Shown one piece after another: positions 17,077 through 25,242 of a DNA stretch of 40,188 nt; the first letter of the stretch is position 1; each line of letters opens with the position of its first letter. The translations under genes and the position numbers were made by a program. The stretch is from Elusimicrobiales bacterium. GTDB taxonomy: Bacteria > Elusimicrobiota > Elusimicrobia > Elusimicrobiales > Elusimicrobiaceae. The notes beneath the pieces were generated by a model, which searched no databases, was not told the DNA's origin, and saw only the letters and a program-made list of their open reading frames with translations. The stretch is taken from NCBI GenBank assembly GCA_028688475.1, contig JAQTYB010000010.1:1-40188 (forward strand). Reading direction: 5' to 3'.

Positions 17077-17715
17077 TTATGAGCGAAGCTCCTCTTTTAT
17101 AAATTCACAGAACATGCTGATAACGCCATCCAGCTTAGTATTCTCAAACTGTGCTGCAAAGTTCGCGAGTTTTTCAAGGTTGAGACTTTCCAAGTTCTGG
17201 AAGCGATAGGATGCAGAGAAAATCTCTTTATCCCCTGCCTTAAAACGCGGCAGATTCAAATAAATGAAGTCCGCAACTGCCTTTTCCGGCTCAGCGATAA
17301 AATAGGCAAGCCCGGCCCGGTCTTTTTCGGTCTTGAAGCCGCGAAATGCGGCGTGCTTGATATGCTGGTAAGAGAACTTCCCGAAATCATTTTGGAACCT
17401 GGCGGGATTTCTGGTGGTTACGGATGTTACCTCAACCACCATTTCCGGGATGAGGCCATAAAGCCCAAGCGCATACTCCAGACTGACATATGACGGGGAA
17501 TAAATCTGCCCAGCTAAAAAAAGATTGCTTGGCTCAATTTTACGTTCTGTTTTGCCAAGCGTATAGAGGCCACGGCGCAGTTGAACCAGCAGACCTTTTT
17601 TCTGCCAGTTCATGAGCTGGTTATACATGGTCTGCCGATTTCCCATCTTAACCGCATCTTTGCCGGTTACGATGGGCATGTTTTGCGCAGAGGTTTTAAA
17701 CTCTTGGAAGTTCAT
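17077..17715 (-). CDS. AbiEi-like antitoxin-type regulator, no adjacent toxin
   Basis: 212 residues. The N terminus (1-60) is a winged helix with MYNQLMNWQKKGLLVQLRRG, characteristic of AbiEi-family antitoxin domains, which bind DNA and repress their own operon. The rest (SYVSLEYALGLYGLIPE, AEPEKAVADFIYL) fits the AbiEi C-terminal region. In a type IV AbiE pair the AbiEii nucleotidyltransferase toxin follows directly. Here the next ~135 bases downstream hold only the decayed fragment at 16991-17066, so the toxin gene is absent. Just before the ATG lies a 38-bp palindrome covering the AGGA ribosome site, consistent with self-repression. Confidence 0.8.
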   Translation of the reverse strand: MNFQEFKTSAQNMPIVTGKDAVKMGNRQTMYNQLMNWQKKGLLVQLRRGLYTLGKTERKIEPSNLFLAGQIYSPSYVSLEYALGLYGLIPEMVVEVTSVTTRNPARFQNDFGKFSYQHIKHAAFRGFKTEKDRAGLAYFIAEPEKAVADFIYLNLPRFKAGDKEIFSASYRFQNLESLNLEKLANFAAQFENTKLDGVISMFCEFIKEELRS

Positions 17716-17717
17716 AT

Positions 17718-17755
17718 ATCCTAGTAATTACCAAAATATTGGTAATTATTAGGAT
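17718..17755 (-). promoter_or_regulatory. 38-bp palindromic operator of the AbiEi-like gene
   Basis: The arms ATCCTA-g-TAATTACCAA and TTGGTAATTA-t-TAGGAT are complementary at 16 of 17 positions around a four-base centre. It ends two bases from the start codon and includes the AGGAT ribosome site on the - strand. A TACTAT -10-like box (17754-17759, - strand) overlaps its far edge. Bound regulator would block both initiation and translation. Confidence 0.75.
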
Positions 17756-17865
17756 AGTATGCCACGAATATGCCTGTTTCGCAATAGGCCAGCATGCAAC
17801 CAATGCCGTTATTCTGCCATTAAATTGCCATTATTTGGGCGCTTATGTAACTTTCGGCTCCAAGG

Positions 17866-17892
17866 TTTACACATGGGAATACCATATGTAAA
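17866..17892. repeat. 27-bp imperfect palindrome in the spacer
   Basis: TTTACA-c-ATGG (17866-17876) pairs with CCAT-a-TGTAAA (17882-17892), ten of eleven positions, around GAATA. Its left part lies in GGTTTACACATGGG (17864-17877), which recurs with one change as GGTTTGCACATGGG at 18105-18118. Together they flank the decayed fragment of 17917-18126. Confidence 0.6.
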
Positions 17893-17916
17893 TTTGGCCT
17901 CAGTATGTCTGCCCAG

Positions 17917-18126
17917 CTAGGCAGTGACTATGCGTAAATGGCCTCTGGGGCCTTTTTCATAGCGGATTGGGATATTGTCCCAGAGCAGGACCTGATTGCG
18001 CATGTTCCGCACCACCGACGGGTCCAGGGGGATGTATTGCCCACAGTTCGATATCGTACCGGGGACCCGGATAGGAATCGAACCATTATCTCCATTTTTA
18101 TCAGGGTTTGCACATGGGCAGGGTTC
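17917..18126 (-). pseudogene. Decayed coding fragment, copy 2
   Basis: This is an open leftward frame of 69 codons with no good start codon, ending at 17917. Its translation includes GSIPIRVPGTISNCGQYIPL and, near the end, LWDNIPIRYEKGPRGHLRIV. The latter part matches copy 1 on the other side of the AbiEi-like gene, in the same orientation. It is probably the 3' end of a lost gene. I do not recognise the family, and transposase or toxin origins are both possible. Confidence 0.45.
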
Positions 18127-18163
18127 TCATGCCGCCGTTAAAATTTTACCGGCTTTCAAAATT

Positions 18164-18172
18164 TGCTAAATT
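18164..18172 (+). promoter_or_regulatory. Putative extended -10 promoter of the purine operon
   Basis: TTTGCTAAATT supplies TG-C-TAAATT (TG at 18164, hexamer 18167-18172), the same form as the element before the helicase gene. It would give a leader of about 54 bases before guaA. TTTTAC at 18144-18149 is a weak -35 at 17-base spacing. No purine riboswitch-like structure is apparent in so short a leader. Confidence 0.4.
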
Positions 18173-18232
18173 ATCTGGGTACCTGTCCCCGCGGTTCCGC
18201 TGAAAAATTTATTCGCACGGCACAAGGAGCGC

Positions 18233-19768
18233 ATGAGACAGATAGTCATCCTCGACTTTGGCAGCCAGTACACTCAGCTCATAGCAAGACGGTTGCGGGA
18301 AAACGGCGTTTACGCCGAGATATTTCCTTTTCATACCCCACTCGGCGAGATAGAGGCCAAAAATCCAGCCGGTATAATTCTTTCCGGCGGTCCCGCCAGC
18401 GTGCACGAGGCCAAATCGCCGCGCCCGGACCCCGGCGTCTACACTCTCGGCGTGCCGTTGCTGGGCATTTGCTACGGGATGCAGCTTATGGCGGCGCAAA
18501 GCGGCGGCAAGGTCGCCCCGGCGGGAAAGCGCGAGTACGGATTTTCCGAAGTGCGCGTCGCGTTAAAAAGCTGCCCGCTTTTTGCGGGAATAAAACCAAA
18601 ATTTCAGGCGTGGATGAGCCACGGCGACGGCGTTACCGGAACCGGTTCTTCCCTTAAAACCGCCGCGCGCACCGGCGATTCCGGTTTTGCCGCCGTGTTC
18701 GACGGGCAACGCAACTGGTACGGCGTGCAGTTTCATCCCGAGGTGGCGCATACCGGCGAAGGCTCCAAAATTCTTGACAATTTTGCGCGCAAAATCTGCG
18801 GCATAAAAGGCCGCTGGACTCCCGCCGCGATGCTTGGCGAAACGGTGGCGCGCATAAAAGAGCAGGCCGGCGAAGGCTCGGTAATCTGCGGGCTTTCCGG
18901 CGGGGTGGATTCGTCGGTCACCGCCGCGATAGTCGCGCGCGCCGTGGGTAAAAGGCTGCACTGCATTTTCGTTGACACCGGACTGCTGCGCGACGGCGAC
19001 CGCGAGCGCGTGGAAAAACATCTGGGCTGTTCGCTCGGCCTGCGCGTTAAAACCGTTGACGCCTCCGCGCTGTTTTTGAAGCGCCTCTCCGGCGTCTCGG
19101 ACCCGGAAAAAAAGCGCAAGATAATAGGCAACACCTTCATAGAAGTGTTCGAGCGCGAGGCCCGCGCCGTCAAAGGCGCGCGGTTTCTGGCGCAGGGCAC
19201 GCTTTATCCGGACGTAATCGAATCCGTTTCGGTTCTCGGCCCGTCGGCCACGATAAAAAGCCACCACAACGTCGGCGGCCTGCCGGAAAAAATGAAGCTG
19301 GAGCTTATCGAGCCGCTGCGCTGTCTTTTCAAGGACGAAGTGCGCCGCCTCGGCGCGGGCATGGGCATGCCGCGCGAAGCGCTGGAAGTGCAGCCCTTCC
19401 CCGGCCCCGGCCTCGCCATCAGAATTTTAAGCGATATCACAAAAGAGCGCCTGACCCTGCTGCGCGCCGCCGACAAGATATTGCGCGACGAGTTCCGCCG
19501 CACCGGCTGGGACAAAAAGGCGTGGCAGTCCTTCACCGTGCTTTTGCCGGTGCAGTCGGTGGGCGTGATGGGCGACGGGCGCACCTACGAGCACACAATC
19601 GTGTTGCGCTCCGTTGACAGTTCTGACGGCATGACGGCGGACTGGACCCGCCTGCCGCACGAACTCATGCGGCTGATTTCCAGCCGCATCGTAAGCGAAC
19701 TAAGAGGCATCAACCGGGTAGTTTATGACATCACCTCAAAGCCGCCAGCTACAATCGAATGGGAATAA
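18233..19768 (+). CDS. guaA: GMP synthase (glutamine-hydrolysing)
   Basis: 511 residues, the usual length. It converts XMP to GMP with ATP and glutamine in the cytoplasm. The glutaminase domain shows the nucleophile C80 in GICYGM and the H168/E170 pair in FHPEVAHT. The ATP pyrophosphatase P-loop is SGGVDS (222-227), and the dimerisation domain has QPFPGPGLAIRI and the conserved C-terminal IEWE. AAGGAG lies just upstream. It heads the purine operon; its 3' end overlaps the purC start by 44 bases if the ATG at 19725 is used. Confidence 0.97.
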   Translation: MRQIVILDFGSQYTQLIARRLRENGVYAEIFPFHTPLGEIEAKNPAGIILSGGPASVHEAKSPRPDPGVYTLGVPLLGICYGMQLMAAQSGGKVAPAGKREYGFSEVRVALKSCPLFAGIKPKFQAWMSHGDGVTGTGSSLKTAARTGDSGFAAVFDGQRNWYGVQFHPEVAHTGEGSKILDNFARKICGIKGRWTPAAMLGETVARIKEQAGEGSVICGLSGGVDSSVTAAIVARAVGKRLHCIFVDTGLLRDGDRERVEKHLGCSLGLRVKTVDASALFLKRLSGVSDPEKKRKIIGNTFIEVFEREARAVKGARFLAQGTLYPDVIESVSVLGPSATIKSHHNVGGLPEKMKLELIEPLRCLFKDEVRRLGAGMGMPREALEVQPFPGPGLAIRILSDITKERLTLLRAADKILRDEFRRTGWDKKAWQSFTVLLPVQSVGVMGDGRTYEHTIVLRSVDSSDGMTADWTRLPHELMRLISSRIVSELRGINRVVYDITSKPPATIEWE

Positions 19769-20627
19769 ACTGCCGCTGCCGCTCTTGCGCCGCGGCAAAG
19801 TGCGCGACGTTTACGATTTGAAAGACCGGTTGCTCATCGTGGCCACGGACAGGATTTCGGCCTTCGATTTCGTGCTGCCCACGCCGGTGCCGCAAAAAGG
19901 CGCGGTGCTCACCGCGATAAGCGCCTTCTGGTTCGGGCTTACCGCCGACATAGTGGCAAACCATCTTATCTCCTGCGACGCCGCGGAAATTCAGCGGCGG
20001 CTGCCGTCCGGCGTCAAGCTGTCGGCGTGGCACGAAGGCCGCGTCATGCTGGTCAAAAAAGCCAGACGCCTCGATTTTGAATGCGTTGTGCGTGGTTATC
20101 TCGCGGGTTCGGCGTGGAGCGAATATTCAAAATCCGGCTGCGTGTGCGGCATAAGGCTGCCTAAAGGGCTGCGCGAGGCGGACAAGCTGCCGGAGCCGAT
20201 TTTCACCCCCGCCGCCAAGAACGATTCCGGCCACGACGAGAATATCCATTTCGAGAAAATGGTGGATGCAATCGGCAGGGAGAAAGCCGTCAAGCTGCTC
20301 GATATCAGCGTTTCGCTTTACAATTTCGCCGCCGCGCATGTCTCGGAGCGCGGCCTGCTGCTGGCGGACACCAAATTTGAATTCGGCGAGTTGGAGGACG
20401 GACGTATCATACTGATAGATGAGCTGCTCACGCCCGATTCGTCGCGATTCTGGGACAAGACGCTCTGGAAACCCGGGTCTACGCCGCCGGGGTTCGACAA
20501 GCAGTTCATCCGCGACTATCTCAGCGGCACCGATTGGGACAAAAAATCCCCGCCGCCGGAGCTTCCCTCCGAGGTGGTGGAAAACACGCTGGCGAGATAT
20601 AGGGAAGCGCTCTCGCGCATAACCTGA
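19725..20627 (+). CDS. purC: SAICAR synthase
   Basis: 300 residues, the longer PurC form. It joins aspartate to CAIR with ATP. Family landmarks are LLRRGKVRDVYDL, ATDRISAFDFVLP, GYLAGSAWSEY, KNDSGHDENI and LIDELLTPDSSRFWD. The only ATG that fits is at 19725, inside the end of guaA; conserved sequence begins about 17 residues later, so a shorter start at a non-ATG codon near 19770 is possible. Eight bases separate it from the next gene. Confidence 0.95.
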   Translation: MTSPQSRQLQSNGNKLPLPLLRRGKVRDVYDLKDRLLIVATDRISAFDFVLPTPVPQKGAVLTAISAFWFGLTADIVANHLISCDAAEIQRRLPSGVKLSAWHEGRVMLVKKARRLDFECVVRGYLAGSAWSEYSKSGCVCGIRLPKGLREADKLPEPIFTPAAKNDSGHDENIHFEKMVDAIGREKAVKLLDISVSLYNFAAAHVSERGLLLADTKFEFGELEDGRIILIDELLTPDSSRFWDKTLWKPGSTPPGFDKQFIRDYLSGTDWDKKSPPPELPSEVVENTLARYREALSRIT

Positions 20628-20635
20628 GGATAGTC

Positions 20636-21502
20636 ATGAACATCCGAAACATGGCGCAAAGCGACGCTCAGCAAGTCATAGACTTGCATCTGCGCGCTTT
20701 CCGCGAATACTATTCGGACAACGTGCCGCGCACGGAACAAAATATTCTCGCCTGCCTCGCATTGAATCCATCCGGCTGTTTTGTCGCCGAAGAAAACGGC
20801 AAGCTCGCCGGATACATATTCTCAAGAAAGCTGGGCAAGCTGGGCTGGATAGGCTCATTCGGCGTTGACACCGATTGCCGGTCAAAAGGCGTGGGCAAAA
20901 CCCTGCTTGAACGCGCATATTCCGATTTGGACAAAAAATGCGAAATCATCGGGCTTGAAACGTTTTCTGATTCGTCATACAACATGGGTCTATATCTCAA
21001 GCAGGGTTTCAGAATGATTGCGCCGATGCTCCCGTTGAGCAAGACAGGATTGTCATTATCGCCCGCCGCGCCGGAATTGCGCGCGATTGACGCGGAATCA
21101 GTTTCCAGAATCTGCAAGAAGTTGCTGCGTGGAATTGATTACGGTGCGGAGGCCCGAAACGCGCTTGAGTTCGGCTGGGGCGCGCCGCTGTCCGCAGGAG
21201 ACTCTGGTTTTTGCATCACCCGGTTGTGCGCCGACAAAGCAGGAAAACATATCCATGCCAATCCGCTCGTTTGCCGGTCAGGCGGGTTGCTGCCGTTTGT
21301 GAAAGCCCTGGAAAACTATACGCTGGCGCAGGGGGCGCAGAAAATCATTATCCCGCTGCATTCCACTCAGCATTCCGCCTTAAAGCTTTTGCTGGACAAT
21401 GGGTATAAAATCACAAAGAACAGGGTCCGAATGGTTAAAAAGGGCTGCTATGGCGGTTTCCCCGCCATAGACGCAAGCCATTGGGGAATGGTACGAGGTT
21501 GA
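20636..21502 (+). CDS. GNAT-family N-acetyltransferase
   Basis: 288 residues. The first ~150 form a GNAT domain: WIGSFGVDTDCRSKGVGKTL carries the R-x-x-G-x-G acetyl-CoA loop, followed by LETFSDSSYNMGLYLKQGFR, the usual C-terminal GNAT strand and helix. Residues ~150-288 look like a second, degenerate GNAT half. The substrate is unknown. It sits between purC (8 bases) and purS (1 base) and is therefore co-transcribed with purine genes, although no acetyltransferase step belongs to the pathway. It is somewhat less GC-rich than its neighbours. Confidence 0.8.
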   Translation: MNIRNMAQSDAQQVIDLHLRAFREYYSDNVPRTEQNILACLALNPSGCFVAEENGKLAGYIFSRKLGKLGWIGSFGVDTDCRSKGVGKTLLERAYSDLDKKCEIIGLETFSDSSYNMGLYLKQGFRMIAPMLPLSKTGLSLSPAAPELRAIDAESVSRICKKLLRGIDYGAEARNALEFGWGAPLSAGDSGFCITRLCADKAGKHIHANPLVCRSGGLLPFVKALENYTLAQGAQKIIIPLHSTQHSALKLLLDNGYKITKNRVRMVKKGCYGGFPAIDASHWGMVRG

Positions 21503-21503
21503 T

Positions 21504-21956
21504 ATGGTTGAGATAGAAGTGTCTCTGAAACCGCAGTTTCTCGATGCGCAGGCTCAAGGCGCGCGCCACGACCTCAACCTGCTCGGCACGGTTGAAATAG
21601 CCGAGGCGCAAAGCGCGGCGGTTTATAAAATCTCCGGCGAAGTTGACGCCGCATTCGCAAAACGCGCCGCGGCCGCGCTGCTTGCCGACCCGGTTACCGA
21701 AAACTGGCGCGCGGGCACAGCCGCCAAACCGCCGCGCGGCGTCAAGCGCGTGGAAATCTGGTTCAAGGATTCCGTTACCGACGTTACCGGCGAAAGCGTC
21801 GCCGACGCGATTCATTCCATAACCGGGACCGAATGCCGCGTGCGCTGCGCGCAGACCTATCTGCTCCGCACCAACGCCGCCGCCGCGAAGCTGGAGCAGG
21901 CCGTTTTCAAGACTCTCGCAAACGCGCTGATACATAAAGTCGTCATCACGGGGTGA
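21504..21956 (+). CDS. purS: Tandem PurS-domain protein (FGAM synthetase subunit)
   Basis: 150 residues, about twice a normal PurS (~80). Two PurS-like repeats are visible: EIEVSLKPQFLDAQAQGA at the N terminus, and KRVEIWFKDSVTDVTGESVA from about residue 75, each followed by a hydrophobic strand and helix. PurS bridges the PurL synthetase and PurQ glutaminase. A fused duplicate would replace the PurS dimer with one chain. Its position directly before purL supports the call. Confidence 0.85.
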   Translation: MVEIEVSLKPQFLDAQAQGARHDLNLLGTVEIAEAQSAAVYKISGEVDAAFAKRAAAALLADPVTENWRAGTAAKPPRGVKRVEIWFKDSVTDVTGESVADAIHSITGTECRVRCAQTYLLRTNAAAAKLEQAVFKTLANALIHKVVITG

Positions 21957-21959
21957 ACA

Positions 21960-24395
21960 ATGCAGGCGGAACTCGTCAAAAAAAGTCCTCTTGAAAACTT
22001 CTTAAGTCTGCCCGCCGCCGCGCTTGTAAAATTGAGCCGGGACTGCGGCTGGTCGCTCAACGCCGCCGAGATGACGCAGGTCCGGGGCTATTTCAAAAAG
22101 CTGGGCCGCCCGCCGTCGCGCGGCGAGATGGAAACCATAGCTCAAACCTGGTCCGAGCATTGCAAACACAAGACTTTTTCCGGCCCGGTCCGCTTTGCCT
22201 GCGGCGGCAAAACGGAGCGCATCGCCAACCTGTTCAAAGAAACGATAGTAAAAGCAACCAATGAGCTGGATAAAAAATGGTGCCTCTCTGTTTTCAAAGA
22301 CAACGCGGGCGTAATCGAGTTCGGCAACACCGGCAAATGGGCGCTGGCCTATAAAGCCGAAACCCATAACCACCCCTGCGCCATCGAGCCGTACGGCGGC
22401 GCGGAAACCGGCGTAGGCGGCGTCATCCGCGACGTGCTGGGCGTCGGCCTCGGCGCAAAGCCGGTGCTTAACACCGATATTTTCTGCTTCGCTCCTCCCG
22501 ACTCGCGCAAGCCGCTTCCCAAAACCGCGCTTTCGCCGGGACGGGTGATGCGCGGCGTGGTGCGCGGCGTGCGCGACTACGGCAACCGCATCGGCATACC
22601 CACCGCGGCAGGCGCGATATGGTTCGATGAGGGCTATGCCTTGAACCCGCTTGTTTTCGTAGGCACCGTCGGCATAATGCCGGTCTGGGCGGTGGATAAA
22701 TCAGTGAAGGCCGGCGATTTAATAGTATGCGCCGGAGGCCGCACCGGGCGCGACGGGATACACGGCGCGACATTTTCCTCCGCCGATATCGAGGAGGATT
22801 CTCCCGCTTCCGCCGTGCAAATCGGGCATCCTCTAAACGAAAAGCGCGTGCTGGACGCGCTGCTGCGCGCGCGGGACAAAAAACTTTACCGCGGCGTCAC
22901 CGACTGCGGCGCGGGCGGATTCTCCTCCGCGATAGGCGAGTTGGGTTCCGAAACCGGCGCGCGGGTTTATCTGGAAAGGGCCAGTCTGAAAGACACCACC
23001 GTCACCCCCTGGGAGATATGGGTGTCCGAATCGCAGGAACGCATGATTTTCGCCGTGCCGCCGGAGAATTTGCGCGCGTTCAAGGAAATTTTCGACGAGG
23101 AAGGCAGCGAGACCGCCGTGCTGGGCGAGTTTCCCGGCGACGGGCGGCTGCTGGTTACGCACGACGGCGAAACGGTGGTTGATTTGGCGATGGAATTCCT
23201 GCACGGCGATTGCCCGCGCATAGAAAAACCCGCCGAATGGACGCCGCGCAAGCCGGAAAAGAGCAAACTCGGGCCGTCGCGTTCCGGCGTGGACGAAAAC
23301 GCGAAAATGCTTTCCGCCGTGCTGGCGCATTTGAATGTGTGCAGCCGGGAAAACGTAATCCGCCAGTACGACCACGAGGTGCAGGGCGGCACCATATTAA
23401 AACCGCTTTCCGGCCCGTTCAACGGCCCGCAGGATGCCTGCGTCATCTGGCCCCACGCCGCCACGGGCGACACCGCCGACTTCAGCGGTTTCGCGATAAG
23501 CCACGGCATAAATCCCGCTGTCGGAAAGCTGGATCCGTATGAGATGGCGCTGCAATGCGCCGACGAAGCGCTGCGCAATCTGGTCTGCGCCGGGGCCGAC
23601 ATAAACCGCGTCGCGTTCCTCGACAATTTCTGCTGGGGCAACCCGGAAAATAAAAAGCTGATGGGCGCGCTGGTGCTGGCCGCGCGCGGCTGTTACGACG
23701 CGGCGATGGGTTACTCCGCGCCGTTTATTTCCGGCAAGGACAGTTTTTACAATCAAGCGCGCGACTGGCGCAGCAGGGACACGCCAATCCCCTGCACGCT
23801 GCTCATCTCGGCGGTGTCGCCGGTGGAGGATGTGCGCCGCACCGTCAGCATGGACGTCAAACGCGCCGGCTCCTTCCTGTATCTTCTCGGCGAGACCGAT
23901 GATGACATGGGTCCTTCAATCTACCGCGAAATCGCGGGATTCAAGGATTCCAGCCTCTCAAAAACGAATCCCACCAAAGCGCTCAGACTCTACAAGGCGC
24001 TTTGCTCGGCGATGCAGAAGGGGCTGGTGCTTTCCGCGCACGACTGTTCTCAGGGCGGCCTCGCGGCCTGTGCGGCGGAAATGGCCTTCACCGGCGGAAT
24101 CGGCGTGGATATAGACCTTGCGCGCGTAAAATACCGCGGCGGCAAGGCCGACCCGCGGCTGCTGCTTTATTCCGAAACCTACGGCAGAATACTTGTCGAA
24201 GTTGCGCCGGAGAACGAGCGGGAATTTCTCAGGCTGCTCGACGGCTGCGCGGTTTCCAAAATCGGGGCGGCGGCGGATACCGGCCTGCTGTCCGTTACCG
24301 CGCCCGGCGGCAAAACGTTCATGGAAGCCGACATCGCCGAACTGCGGCAGTCGTGGAAACTCGCTTTAGGCGTTGCGCTGGAGGGCTCCAAATGA
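21960..24395 (+). CDS. purL: FGAM synthetase, PurL subunit
   Basis: 811 residues, longer than typical small PurL (~740). It catalyses ATP-dependent conversion of FGAR to FGAM using ammonia from PurQ. Landmarks are TWSEHCKHKTF (from about residue 63), the ETHNHP catalytic motif near 135, DCGAGGFSSAIGE, KDSFYNQ and the late AHDCSQGGL. Separate PurS and PurQ genes flank it, so this is the three-subunit type. The end overlaps purQ by four bases (ATGA). Confidence 0.95.
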   Translation: MQAELVKKSPLENFLSLPAAALVKLSRDCGWSLNAAEMTQVRGYFKKLGRPPSRGEMETIAQTWSEHCKHKTFSGPVRFACGGKTERIANLFKETIVKATNELDKKWCLSVFKDNAGVIEFGNTGKWALAYKAETHNHPCAIEPYGGAETGVGGVIRDVLGVGLGAKPVLNTDIFCFAPPDSRKPLPKTALSPGRVMRGVVRGVRDYGNRIGIPTAAGAIWFDEGYALNPLVFVGTVGIMPVWAVDKSVKAGDLIVCAGGRTGRDGIHGATFSSADIEEDSPASAVQIGHPLNEKRVLDALLRARDKKLYRGVTDCGAGGFSSAIGELGSETGARVYLERASLKDTTVTPWEIWVSESQERMIFAVPPENLRAFKEIFDEEGSETAVLGEFPGDGRLLVTHDGETVVDLAMEFLHGDCPRIEKPAEWTPRKPEKSKLGPSRSGVDENAKMLSAVLAHLNVCSRENVIRQYDHEVQGGTILKPLSGPFNGPQDACVIWPHAATGDTADFSGFAISHGINPAVGKLDPYEMALQCADEALRNLVCAGADINRVAFLDNFCWGNPENKKLMGALVLAARGCYDAAMGYSAPFISGKDSFYNQARDWRSRDTPIPCTLLISAVSPVEDVRRTVSMDVKRAGSFLYLLGETDDDMGPSIYREIAGFKDSSLSKTNPTKALRLYKALCSAMQKGLVLSAHDCSQGGLAACAAEMAFTGGIGVDIDLARVKYRGGKADPRLLLYSETYGRILVEVAPENEREFLRLLDGCAVSKIGAAADTGLLSVTAPGGKTFMEADIAELRQSWKLALGVALEGSK

Positions 24396-25129
24396 AAACC
24401 CCCAAAGTCCTTATAGTACGCGCCCCCGGCACCAACTGCGATATGGAAACGGCGGATTCGTTCAAATACCTCGGCGCAAAACCCGAACTGGCGCATATCG
24501 CAAGACTGACCTCCGGCGCGGTGAAAATCGGCGGCTGCGACATTCTGGTTTTCCCCGGCGGATTCTCGTACGGCGACTATATCGCCGCCGGACGCATCGT
24601 CACGGCGCAGCTGGAAAAAATCGCCTCGGACCTTAAGAAATTCATCGCCTCAGGCAGGCCGGTAATCGGCATCTGCAACGGTTTTCAGGTGCTGGTGAAG
24701 GCGGGCTTCCTGCCGTTTTCCGGGCGGGGGCAGCAGGCCAGCTTCACCTTCAACGATAACGGGCATTTTACCGCCAAATGGGTGCGGCTGCGCATCAACA
24801 AAAACAGCCCCTGCCTGTTCGCCAAAGGCCTCCCCGACGAGATAGAGCTGCCCATCGCGCACGGGGAGGGGAAATTCGTGGCGCAGTCGCCCGAAGTTCT
24901 GGGCGAGCTCAAGGCTAAAAACTGCATCGCTTTCCGCTACGTTAAAAACCCCAACGGTTCGCAGGAAGCCATCGCCGGGCTTTCAAACCCGGAAGGCAAC
25001 TGTCTCGGCATCATGCCGCACCCCGAACGCTACGCTTTCCCGTTCCAGCATCCCGCGTGGCACCGCCACGGCGGCAAATACGCGGCGGGGCTGGAAATCC
25101 TCAGAAACGCCGTAAAGCATGTGAGTTAG
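24392..25129 (+). CDS. purQ: FGAM synthetase, glutaminase subunit PurQ
   Basis: 245 residues from the ATG that overlaps the purL stop. This is a class I glutamine amidotransferase: GGFSYGDYIAAGR, nucleophile C95 in GICNGF, and H210/E212 in MPHPERY. It supplies ammonia to PurL. The downstream 86 bases separate it from the inserted ORF6N gene, the only wide gap in the operon. Confidence 0.96.
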   Translation: MKTPKVLIVRAPGTNCDMETADSFKYLGAKPELAHIARLTSGAVKIGGCDILVFPGGFSYGDYIAAGRIVTAQLEKIASDLKKFIASGRPVIGICNGFQVLVKAGFLPFSGRGQQASFTFNDNGHFTAKWVRLRINKNSPCLFAKGLPDEIELPIAHGEGKFVAQSPEVLGELKAKNCIAFRYVKNPNGSQEAIAGLSNPEGNCLGIMPHPERYAFPFQHPAWHRHGGKYAAGLEILRNAVKHVS

Positions 25130-25149
25130 ACACTATGGCAAGTAAATCC

Positions 25150-25242
25150 TTAATATCCCAGCTGGTCGCGAATTGCGGCCACCTCTTTTCTGTTTTCCCA
25201 AGGGAGAAGTAATTCATGCCCGTTAAGTACAGTCTGGTTCCT
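25150..25242 (-). pseudogene. Possible short gene remnant antisense to ORF6N start
   Basis: Read leftward there are 30 open codons ending at 25150: VLNGHELLLPWENRKEVAAI and then RDQLGY-stop. This reads like a real protein C terminus rather than random sequence, but it has no start codon and overlaps the beginning of the ORF6N gene on the other strand. It may be debris from the event that brought that gene into the purine operon. Weak. Confidence 0.2.

Noticed and set aside
18071..18084. tRNA T-loop-like GGTTCGATTCC on the - strand
   Set aside because: The neighbouring bases do not form a T stem or acceptor stem, and the stretch is part of the open decayed fragment.
24002..24391. N-terminal extension of purQ in the same frame
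   Set aside because: It overlaps purL throughout and is Arg-rich; the ATG at 24392 with the ATGA overlap fits the family start.
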